From NCBI RefSeq assembly GCF_000611645.1, contig NW_014013577.1, positions 21,848 through 51,973 of the forward strand: a stretch of 30,126 nucleotides of DNA. The letters are read 5' to 3'. Position numbers and translations under genes: made by a program. The DNA comes from Monoraphidium neglectum (Eukaryota; Chlorophyta; Chlorophyceae; Sphaeropleales; Selenastraceae). Each line of letters opens with the position of its first letter. Position 1 is the stretch's first letter. Positions 1 to 10,393 of this stretch are shown piece by piece. A model generated the notes under the pieces. It did no database searches and was not told where the DNA came from. It was given only the letters and a program-made list of their open reading frames with translations.

Positions 1-1014
1 GCGCGCGCTGGGGCGACAGGCAGTAGATTGAGACGAGGATCGTTTGCGATGGGCGCGGCCGCGAGTCTTCGGGAACGCGGCATTATTGCAAACCCCACAT
101 TGCTGGCCAAGGCTGCGTGGGTGTTTGGGCAGCATCACATCACAGGTGGTTGCAGATGATGAATGTGCGCAATCGTGTCTGCCTGCATGCGAGGATGACG
201 AGGCATCGGCTTGCCGGCTGCTGCTGGATTACATTGAATGCACCACCAGCTTCATCTGGAAAATCCATGATACAGAGACAACAAGTAGCCAAGCACACTT
301 GTGAATGCCATGCTGCGAGCAGAGGCAGCTCACCCGTGATGCGTGGGGGCTGCCCATGCATGCAAACAAACCTAAGGGCGCAGTTGGGGTTTTGTCGTGC
401 TGCAGCACCGCACATGATGTGCAGGCATGTGTTTTGGTCGGTCAGGCAGAAAGGTGGCACGTATCAAAGTTTAGGATACCGGCTACTGTGTCGTGACACT
501 GTGCAGGTCTTTGCTTGTGTGGACTCCAATGGACCCCGCGCCGAAGTGTCATAAAGTGGACACGGCGTCATCGTCGATCAGGCGGCCGCCGTGGGGTAGG
601 CGCACCATATACCGGTAGCAGCCATCGCCACACAGTATAAAACTGAACATCGTGATCGCTTGTGTGACCTCAGCAATCAACATACAAGCGCGCCGAAAAG
701 CAAGATCAGTGCCGAGAGAGTATCGACCAGGCCCGACCGAATGAGGCATACATCCGCAATACCAAGAAGGCGTAGCTTTAATACTCAAGTGGGGCCGAAA
801 GTGAGGGCCCGTAGACGCGATCTTGACACCTACTACCCTCTGCACATGGAATGCTGATCCCGACCGTCCGGTCCCGTTTCTTTTACAGGAGACAACCGAC
901 AGTGATTCGGACGATGGTGGAAGGGTTCCTCCGCGCAGGGGCTCGCGGCCTGGCAGGTGACGCCATGCCCCCCTGACGGACCGCACGTGGGCCGTTGCAC
1001 ACCCTGCCCTCAAC
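1..1014. other. Left-edge region without a recognised gene
   Basis: No conserved protein segment was found on either strand. Open frames here are short, overlap one another and have no recognisable domains. The part nearest the TPR gene probably holds its promoter and 5' leader. A TTTTACAG at about 886-893 looks like a splice acceptor and could end a 5'-UTR intron, which is inference only. Confidence 0.5.
636..642 (+). promoter_or_regulatory. Possible TATA box for the TPR gene
   Basis: A TATAAAA heptamer lies on the plus strand about 370 bp upstream of the first ATG of the TPR gene. That is far for a TATA box unless the leader is long or contains an intron, as the acceptor-like TTTTACAG near 893 would allow. 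There is no other support. Confidence 0.2.
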
Positions 1015-4000
1015 ATGTTGCGACGCACCATGCTGGCCCGCAGGTTGCCCCTGTGGCAGGTCGGCGCCCTCGTCCTGGCAGCTGTTAGCGCACTCCTGCT
1101 GGTCCTCAGCTACACATCGCCCGGTTCGCGCCCAGGCGGCCGCTCGGCAGCTCAAGGGGAACGCCGCGAGCCCAGGTGCTTCCCCCTGAGTGACACCGAC
1201 CGCGTCAAGCTTATGGGCGGCCAGGACAAAGCCACCCACAGGTGAGGCAAGCGCAGCTCCTCGCTCCATGCATTTGGCCCGCCACCCCGCCATGCGGCGG
1301 CAGCAGCCGTGTGCGATCGCGCAAACGCCAACGCGCCCCCGGGCCACCACCATGCATTGACCGGCACTGGCCTCCAGACACGCCGTGCCCAGCTGCGGCC
1401 AACGCGGGCCATCCCCTATTGTCCTCATGACACCTCCCCGTCTAGGCCCATATCAAGCAAGTCGGAGCATGCGCAAGCCCTGTTTGACCTGGGGCTGCTG
1501 CAGGCATGGGGCTTCGAACACCAGGAGGCTGCGGTCAACTTTGAGGTCAGCTGCACCGCCTCAAAATACGCGCCAACGATTATATGATGCCGGGGCACTG
1601 CATCTGGGATGCATGCGGCGTGCGTCAAGAGCAATGGCGCCGGCAACTTGGTCACGCCGGGGGTTCTGATGCAGGCACTCGCATAATCGCTTCTCGTCGT
1701 GTCCTTGCCTCCTCCATGCTGGGGGGCTTGCTATTGATGCCCCGTCACCTGCATGTGTGCGCAGGCGGCGCTTCGCTTCGACCCCAAGTGCACCATGTGA
1801 GCGGCCACGCCCGCAGACGCCAGCCTGAGTCGAGCCAACGGTGCAAACGAGCCTTCGGGGGCCTCGCCTGGCGTCCTGCAATCCGTCCTCGCCGTACTCA
1901 TCGTGACAGCATTTCTCAATGTTTCAGAAGTCTCATGTGGGCCATGCGTGTTACTTTTCGCTCACAGGTGCCAGTGGGGCCTGGCCTATGCATCTGGCCC
2001 CTACCCCAACGTGGTGACGGGCCAGGAGGGCGACCCTTTTCCCGTCTTCACGCGCTCGGCCGCGCAGGCTGGAGAGGTGCGGGCCCCCTCCACCCATGCT
2101 CCCCGCGGCATCACGCCCCCCTCTCAAAGTAGCCCCGCGAGTTCACGCCGCTATAGGAACTCGCAGCTTCTGCGCCTGCAGCTTCCCCTGCAGCTGCCCC
2201 TGCCTTCACTCTGCATCTGCAGCTTCCCCTGCCCTCACTCACACTAGCCCCCGTCTGGCTGCCATCCTGGCCTGTCAACGGGCTTCTGTATCCCGCAGGA
2301 CCACGCGAAGAAAGCCCTGCAGATGGCCAAGGACGCGGTGGAGGCCGGCGACGGGGACACCGACCTGCTGCAGCGGGAGCTGCAGCTGGCAGAGCTGATG
2401 GCCAGGAGGTGCGGGGCGCTGGGGATGCTGGGTGGGCACTGCTTCGGGAAGCGGCTCCTCCAAGGTGCTGCTGCTGTGCTGCTGCTGCAGCGGCAGCGTC
2501 GCGAGAGCAACGAAGCTTGCAATTGCAGCAGCGGCTACTGCGGTGGCGTTGGTGTCTCTCAGCGACAGCGACGCGCACCTGTTGTTGCGACGTGTGTTTT
2601 CTACCCAGCAAGGCGACTCGTCATGGCGCTGCCTCAGGTTCCATAGCGCAGCGCTGGCTGTGAGGGGCAGCGGTGAGCAATGGTACGCGCAGGAGCGCGA
2701 GTATGCGGAGGCGCTGGCGGCTCTGGGGGAGCGGCTCGGCAATGTGAGTGCGCATGGGGTTGCAGGCGGCACGAAGCTTCATAAGGGGGGGGGGCGGCGT
2801 GGGGAGAGGGGGCCAGCGACTTTGCGTGTGCGGGTCGACAGCGGACTGGGGGGACAGCAGCTGGGCGGGCCTGTGTGTGTTGGAGGTCATTACAGGGGGG
2901 GGGGGGCGGAAACAATTAATGAGACATGCGACGGCGGGGCCCTGACAGGCAGCTGCCTCATCCACCATCAGCCAAGCTGGCCCTGCTGTGCCGCTTGTGA
3001 GGCTTATGAGTGGAGCCCTGGTGCTTGGACCTTGCCACAGGATGCCGACGTGTTTGCTCTTTCGGCGGAGGCCTTCATGAACCTCAAGCCCTGGTGAGCT
3101 CACGCCAGGAGAGGTCCCTGCTTTTTGTGTGCAGGGCAGCCTTGTGTGCGTTATAAGCAACACCGTGACACCCGCAATTGCCAAGGAATTGCCCCACCCC
3201 CTGCCACAGGGATTACTACACTAACCTCGGCAACCTGCGCCCCGAGGGAGTCAAAGCAGAGGAGCAGCTGCTTCGCGCATTGGCTATCGATGAGCACCAC
3301 CCCCTTGCGCTGCACCTTCACGTGCATGTGACGGAGGCGGCAGCGCCGACGCTGGAGGGCGCTGGCGGTGACCGGGCATCATGGGCGGGGCGCGGCCTGG
3401 GCAGCGCAGAGAAGCTGGCAGCGCTTGCGGCGCAGCACGGGCACCTGATCCACATGCCGTCTCACACTTTTGTCAGGTGCGGGCGAGAACTCCCAGGTTG
3501 GAGGAATGCCAGGCTTCTGCCTTTCTGGATTGGCCAGCCAAGGACCAATCGACCAGCAAGCTCATCCTGGGCGCTGCAGTGTTGGTCACTCAGCCCCTTC
3601 GGGGGCCGTGCATTGCAGCGTCTTGACTCGCAAGTCTGCAGGGCTGCCTGCAGCTGAGCCGTCCATTTCTCCTCCCCCTGCAATGTCGCATCACACTGTC
3701 AGCAACGCCTTTCAAAATTCTCTCGCTGCAAGCAGCCAGTTTTTCACCCCTGGTCCCCTGCCCCTTACCACCCAACCCCAGGGTTGGCCTCTACAAAACA
3801 GCAGTGGAGTCCAACAAGAAGGCCTACGAATTTGATGTCAGCCGCAGCACCCACTGCATCACCCCTTACCTGCCTGAGCACAACATACATCTCCTGATAT
3901 ACGCAGCAAGGTGGGTTGCGACAGGGGCAGCCTCGCGCCTTTGCCCATGTGCGTGTGTGGATTGCTGCAGTCTGTGGGTTATGTGTCTGTGTGTGTGCGC

Positions 4001-5253
4001 GTGCGCGTGCCTGTGTGCACCTTTGCGTGTGTGTATGTGTGTGTCTGTGCATATGCATGCATATGTATGCGGGTGCATTCCTGCATGCATGTTAATGTGT
4101 GCACATGCATGTGTATGAGAATAGACGAGTATGCTTGCTTGCATGCATGCGTGCGTGTGCCCATGTGCAAGTGTGTGAGTGCACGCGAGGGCGAGTGTGT
4201 GCATGCAAGTAAACGAGCATGCGCACATGCATGCATGCACTCGGGCGCACGACACACTCCGCTACGTGCGTGATGAGTCAAAGCACCCTTCTCCCAATCG
4301 CTTTTTGCCCACTCAGCATGGGCGGCCAGCTCCACACCGCCGAAGCCTACGCAAAAGGCGTCCGCAGCCTGCGGGAGCGCGTGGGCGCCAAATGGATCTC
4401 CCCTGGCAATGACTGGACCAGCCTGCCCCTGGTGCTGGCCAGGTCAGGGGGGCGCCTCATACTCCTGGATGCCGATAGCCGGGGGCTGGGGCTATCACGG
4501 CCAGGCAGCGCCTTCGGTAGTTGCTTGATATAGGCGCCGTGGACTGGAGCGCAACAGTGCATTCGATGTCTTATGGACTGGGCACCACCCCTCTCGAAGC
4601 ACTGTGCTGGTCGAACCTACCCCCCCCAAGGTACGGCGAGTGGCGCAAGGTGCTGCAGCTGTCGGAGCCGCCGCAGGATGCGCGCGGCGGCGGGGCCCAC
4701 GGGGGCCCGCAGTACTCACAGGTGGGCCGGGAAGGCGCCTGCGCCTTCGTGCATCAGGCTGCCTCAGTCATGCCTCCAATTTGTTGTGTCCATACATGCT
4801 TGCGCATCTACGAGTACATCCAGCCACTCAAACCATTCCAGCTGCGCCTCACAAGGGTGGCCCATACCAGGCAAAATGGCTCGCGGCCGCCGCACTCCCT
4901 AGCGCCAGCTGCACACCCCTTCATTGTCATTTTGTCCTGCCCCTCCTCCTGCATACCCGGCGGACCTTAATGGCCCACCCCCAGCCCAGCGTGGAGGCCT
5001 GGGCCCTGTTTCACCTCCCGACCCCTCACCCCTGTGATGCCCTCAGGTCGTGTACCGATTTGTGCGCGTGCTGGCCATGGCGGCGCGCGCCGATGCGTAC
5101 AGCCGCCGCGCCCTGGCCGTGGACGACCAGCTGGCGTACGACCTGGCGGCAAAGGGTGCCAAGGCGCGGCTGGATGACGTCACCGGCGAGATGAGGCTGC
5201 TTAGGGTGGGCAGCGCGCAGGCTTGGTGTGTGCGTGCGTGCGTGCGTGCGTGC

Positions 5254-5315
<62 letters not shown>

Positions 5316-6475
5316 GCATGTGTGCGCTTATGGTGATTGACGGCGGGGCGACAAGGCCTACATGGCACAATGGTGGCGATCACCATGCAGTGATAGCAAT
5401 CTGCAATGACGTGATACGCCCAGTGCAGGCGACCAGCACCTGCAATTATACGGGCACAATGTTAACATGTTCGTTCGTGCCCACTCGCGCATTAAACGCA
5501 CCCGGCCCAACCCGAAATATCCCTCCTCTTGCAGGCCGCCATCAGAGCCATCCCTACGGAGACTCCCACGCGCCCCGGCACCGCCCTGGGCATCTACGCG
5601 TCGTCCTACCAGGCCCTCGGCCGCATGCACGGCGCAGTGGCGGAGGCGCGCATCGCGCTCATGCTCAACCACACTTCACAGGCGCGCGTCCACACACCGC
5701 TGAGCCAGAGCGGGCGCGAAGACTGCCTCCACGCCGCGTGCTGCCTCCCATCATTGCCGCAATCGCCCACTAGCGCCCAGTCGCTGCTTCCGCATGCTTG
5801 CCATCTGGCCAAAAGTGGCTCGCATCCTCAGGAGACCGGCAGTCACAGCTTGCAGTAGGGCTTTTACCTGCCAGTCGCCAAGCAAAATGGATTTGCAATC
5901 CAACCCGGGTGCCCCCATGTACCCAACCACTGCTGTTCTCCGCAGGCCATCCTCCAGCTGCAGGACGCGCTGGCGGAGGAGGAGGGCCTCGGCTACATGG
6001 AGCCGCCGCGCTCCCACCAGCCGACGCGGCAGTGCCTGGGCTTTGTGCTGCTGCAGGCCGGCAGGCCGGCTGAGGCGGCTGATGTGTTCAGAAAGGTGCG
6101 GGGCAGCATCGTACCTCTGTAGAACCGAGCTTTTTGATGGCCCGACAGGACACAATGCGCAGCTGCATCCTTGCAAAGCCCAACACAGCCAGTCCTGAAA
6201 CTGCATGTTTGGGTGTAGCCCATAACAATTGAAGGCCCGGGCACCGCTGATATCATCACCCTCCTGGAAATTGTGAACCTGCTTGCCAGGATCTCCTGCA
6301 GCACCCCAACAACGGCTGGTCGCTCACGGGCCTGACAGAGGCGCTCACAGCCGAGGGCGACTCGGCCGGCGCGGCCAAGGCATCAGAGCAGCTGACAAAG
6401 GCGTGGGCAGACGCGGGCGCAGAGGTGCAGGTATGGAGCAGCTGCCCGGCGCTGGCGCAGACGTTCGACCTGTGA
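1015..6475 (+). CDS. TPR-like repeat protein with N-terminal membrane anchor, about 15 exons
   Basis: The protein is about 650 residues. The N-terminus has basic residues and then a hydrophobic stretch (about residues 14-35), which suggests a signal anchor. The rest resembles a TPR-like family common in bacteria. Hallmarks in order are FDLGLLQAWGFEH (1482-1520), an AALRFDPKC segment (about 1765), CQWGLAYASGPYPN (1971-2011), FMNLKPW joined by splicing to DYYTNL (about 3075-3230), and HLIHMPSHTFVR then VGLYKTAVESNKKA (about 3440-3830). Helical repeats continue to the stop (TGA 6473-6475). Splice phases match across most junctions: exon 1 ends at 1241 in phase 2, and the last exon starts at about 6290. 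The donor after the exon ending near 5680 is not a clear GT, so that junction is uncertain. The role is probably protein-protein interaction at a membrane; the substrate is unknown. Several introns carry TG repeats and G-runs. Confidence 0.8.
3968..4240 (+). repeat. Degenerate TG/CATG-rich tract in a TPR-gene intron
   Basis: An imperfect purine-pyrimidine alternating region of TG, CG, CATG and GCATGC units fills most of the intron between the VGLYKTAVES exon and the MGGQLHTAEAY exon. It produces spurious Cys/Val-rich and His/Thr-rich open frames on the two strands. Confidence 0.85.
5225..5326 (+). repeat. (TGCG)n followed by (TG)n microsatellite
   Basis: About seven TGCG units are followed by a nearly pure TG run to about 5310 and then degenerate units. 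The tract starts within about 20 bases of the donor site that ends the exon finishing near 5209, so it occupies the 5' part of a TPR-gene intron. Confidence 0.95.
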
Positions 6476-6761
6476 CGGGAATGTGGACGGGCGCGTCGGC
6501 ATTATGGTTTTGATGGCTTGTCGCATGGTCGGCAGGATTGCTTGATGCCGTGGTTCGATCGCAAGGACTGCTTGTGTGCGGTGGGCGGCAACATACGTGG
6601 GGCCACACTGGCCTTTGCCCTAAACGATGCAGCTGCGTCAGGATGCATGACCCGAACGAGTCTGCTTGCTTTTTGCTATAAATCTCTGTTCTGCAGCCCC
6701 CCTTGTATGCTGCCTTATCTGTGCTCCTGGTGTACAACTGCAATCGCCCCGAATTGGGTAG

Positions 6762-6766
6762 TTACA
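6762..6766 (-). terminator. Polyadenylation signal of the mitochondrial peptidase gene
   Basis: TTACA on the plus strand is TGTAA on the minus strand, about 140 bp past the peptidase stop at 6904. It lies upstream of the TPR gene's own signals, so the two convergent transcripts would overlap tail to tail. Confidence 0.45.
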
Positions 6767-6820
6767 ATGCCTGGCGAACTGGCACTCAGGCTGATGTGCA
6801 TGAAGGCAAGCCTCGCTCGC

Positions 6821-6836
6821 TGTAAAAATTCTGTAA
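6821..6836 (+). terminator. Polyadenylation signals of the TPR gene
   Basis: Two TGTAA pentamers (6821-6825 and 6832-6836) lie about 350 bp after the stop codon. TGTAA is the established nuclear poly(A) signal of chlorophyte algae. Use of either copy is inferred. Confidence 0.55.
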
Positions 6837-6903
6837 CCAGGGAGGCGATCAAGGTTTGAGAGTCTCTGAAACACCCAGGCCTGCTGCGGCTTCCCGGGAC
6901 ATC

Positions 6904-8985
6904 TCAAGCCCCCGGCGCCGCAAAAGCCACAGCCCCACGGTCTTGCTGTGTGGCCTGCGCTGCTCCACTGCTGCTTGCGGCGGCCACGCCGCCGCCCCCG
7001 CCGCCGGCTCCCCGCATGCTGGCGGCCAGGCTGCGGATGAGGGCGTCTGGCTGGGGGCTCCAGCCTCCGTGCCAGTGCTGCAGCTGCTCCCGGCCCCCCA
7101 GTATCCCCGAGACCAGGTCCAGCGGCTCCACAGCACCGCCCGGCTCAAGCAGCTGCCTGCGAATCTCCATGCCTGATCGTGTGTGTTCACGTGTGTGTTT
7201 GTGTGTGTGTGTGTGTGTGTATGTGTGTTCTCGCACGCGTGTGCCTGGTGCTCGTGGGAGAGGTGTGGTTGAAGTGGTCCAGGTGCTAGGGTGGGCGGGC
7301 TGGAGATGGCGAGATGCAGCAGCCAAGAAGTCGAACTGACAACACCACACAGGAATCCTCGTGACAAAGATTCTTGGCTGGCTGCCACCGACTTGGCAGT
7401 GCTTGCATCGCACCATGGCTGTGCACCCCCTGTGCAGCCGCGCCCTCGCCTGCCCGTGCTCTCACCCGCTTCCGGGTTCAAAGGGTCCGCTGCCAGGTGC
7501 CTCTGCCACACCGCCTCCGCCAGGCCCCTCGCGTATAGATATGAATAATAGCTGGCACCGTAGATAGTAAGGTGGCTGAACCTCGCCTGGGGACAGGTGC
7601 CGGGGACGTGGGGGATGCTGGAGTGGCGGGCGGACAGCTCTGCCCATACAGCGCTGGTGTCAACCGGTTGAGACGATGGGCGCCAGTCAGCCCTCAAGCT
7701 GCTGCTGGCGCCGCCGCTGCTGACACTGCTGCTGCTTGGGCGCCCAAAGTACTCCAGGTCAACCAAGGCAAGGAGCACCTGCGAGTTGGATTGATGGGCA
7801 CGTAGCCAAGGGGTTGCATTAATTGCTTCAACTGAAGGGCGGGCGACAATGGGACCATCAACTCTTCAATAAGCAGACGGATTTCCTGCTCAGGCAGGCG
7901 GCAGGTGGGATCTAGAAATGCAGTGTCAAGCCAGGCCGACGCGAGAGTGACGCGCAGTGTGTCTGCATGCGCTGGCTGCATACAAGGCCTCTCTCGCAGG
8001 TGTGGCACGAGCGCTTAGCCCCTGCCTGCCCCCTGCACCGGCCGGCGGCGCTACCTCCCTGCCCCTCCACCTGCTGCTGCAGGTCGAGCGCAGGGAACGC
8101 CCCGTGCGACGCGAGCAGCGCCGAGTGCAGCGCGCGTGGCAGCGGCTCTCGGCTGGCTGCGTGGCGTGCGATGACGCTGACGGCGCGGTGGTCTGTCACA
8201 AAGTGCTCCCACAGGTGCGAGGGTATCTCCACCACATCCTGTAGGAATCGGTCGAGTCGGGTGGGCCGGTGAGCTAGAAAGACAGCAGCCGTCTGGGCTG
8301 GGAGATATGCGTCGCGTCTCCCTGCTGCAGCAAAGCCTCTCCTGCTTTCCTTGGGACCCTCTATGCCGCGTGGCCAAGCCGCAGCACAACCCCTTGCTGC
8401 TGACCCAGCCGCGGGAAGCGAGGGTGAGGGAGCCGGGCTTGTTGCACGAGCGTGCATCAGGGCACATGCGCAATTGCGCACCTGCGCGCAGCGCGTGCCC
8501 CAGAGGTGCTGAAAGTGCGTCCTGGAGGCCATGTTGTGGACCGCATGGCCCATCTCGTGCACAAACGTGCGCAGCTCTCGCCACGTGAAGGCGAGGCGGT
8601 CGGGGCTGGGGCCGCAGGGCGTGATGAGGGCCAGGATCGGCTGCTGGTAAGAGCCGTCTGGGGCGGTGAGGATTGTAATGGTGGATTGAGGGCAGATGTC
8701 ATGGAGGATACCTGGATGCTGGGGACGCACCTGATGAGCAGCTGCGGGCTGCATCAGTGTCACACAGATGCTTCATGCCCAACCCCTGCCCCCACCACGC
8801 GTACTGCCGCGAACGCGGTCCACACCTGGCAGCCGCCGGCCGCAGCGAATGGGGAACAGCACGCTGCCTGTGAGCTTCCCCGGCCGCCCCAGCAGGTCCA
8901 GGTACAGCGTACCCAGCCGCGCGCCCCCGTCGCGCTCCACCACCCCGAGCCGCCGCACGCCGGGCGCCCAGCCCTCTGCGCCGCC

Positions 8986-9039
<54 letters not shown>

Positions 9040-10338
9040 GTCGCTTCCAGGGTTGCCCCAGTCGACAGGCTCTTCCTGCAGCTCGATCCCCATCACTTGA
9101 GAGAGCAGGGTGGAGAGGCCCGACAGCACTGATTCCAGGTGCAGGTACGGCATCGCACTCTCAGGGCGTGTTGCGCCGCCGCGCGTGCGTGCTATTGTTG
9201 TGTAGTAGTCCAGATCCCACGCATGGAGGGCTGCACCTGTGGGATGCATGTGTTTCGTAGATGATGGCTGCATTTCGGGCATGTTTGGTAGTGTGGGGTG
9301 CATGCCTAGTGGGTGCACCTGCTCTCAAACATCCTGCAGTGCACGTATGTTGGCTGTTTGCAGCAATATTCCAGCTGCCGTGTCAGAGGTATATGGCGGC
9401 TTCGCGAAGGACACGCAAGGCTCCTTTGACCGCGTGGCGCGTGTGCCGCCTGGCCGTGCCCCTGTGGGCGCGGCTGGCCGTGCCCCTGTGAGCGCGGCGG
9501 GCCCCGCACCCTGCTTCTTGGTGTCGCGTGCCTTGATGCGGCGCAGGAGCTCTGCCTCCTGGTCTGCCAGCGGCCGCACACCCTTTGGAGGGGATGTGCA
9601 GGCAGGGCGCGGTAAAGGGCCTGGCATCCGCATCAGGCCAGCAACTCTACAGGACTGCTTCCAGTGGCACCAGGGTCACAAGGACCTGGATTTGCACAGC
9701 TGAGCGGCGCAGGTGACGCAGTGGTGCGCTGCTGCTGGCCTGCCAGGCGTCCAGCAGAGCCTTGCGCTGCCGCAGAGGCACCATGAAAAATTCATACGGG
9801 GCTGCCTGGAGTTTGTCACCCCTCACCTCTGCCAATTGGTGCAGGAAGGCCACAGCCGCCTCAGGTGTGGCGGCCAGGGTGGCGTCTGCGGCTTTGAGGT
9901 GGGCAAAGGAAGGCTGTCCCAGCAGCGTAGCCATGTCTGATCTGAAGATGGAACCGTCAAAACGCGCAGAAGAGAGCTCTGGTGTGTTGCTAGGCAAGGG
10001 GGCGGGGAGGAAAACATCCAGGAGACCGAAATTTTGCGCAGCACTACGTCACGAGGGCACATCCGTTCACCTGCCCGGCAGCTGTCCCCCCCCGGGCATG
10101 CCCCCTTGTGACCCCACCCCGCCCGCTCACCTGCACTCTATCATGTGGTCCAGCAGCTCCATGTTCTTGGCTGGACTGGAGTGGCCCGCAATATACACCT
10201 GCATCCCCACAATTCCACAATCCAACATGAGGTTTCAAGTAAGACAGCTGAACCAGGTGGTGGCAGGGGCGCATGTTGCCTGCCAACAGCAGCAGCAGCA
10301 GCAGCAGCGGCAGCAGCAGCAGCAGCAGCAGCAGCAGC

Positions 10339-10393
<55 letters not shown>

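Noticed and set aside
549..1031. A 160-codon minus-strand frame at the left edge
   Set aside because: No recognisable domain; it runs antisense into the first exon of the TPR gene and its composition is not protein-like.
3968..4240. CRISPR-like repeats
   Set aside because: The repeated units are simple TG/CATG sequence without constant repeats and unique spacers.
5026..5773. Long open frames of Val-Cys or His-Thr repeats across TG tracts
   Set aside because: They come from the microsatellite itself, which has no stop in several frames, and overlap a conserved TPR-gene intron and exon.
6545..6575. GGTTCGATCGC, resembling a tRNA B box
   Set aside because: There is no matching A box, acceptor stem or anticodon arm around it.
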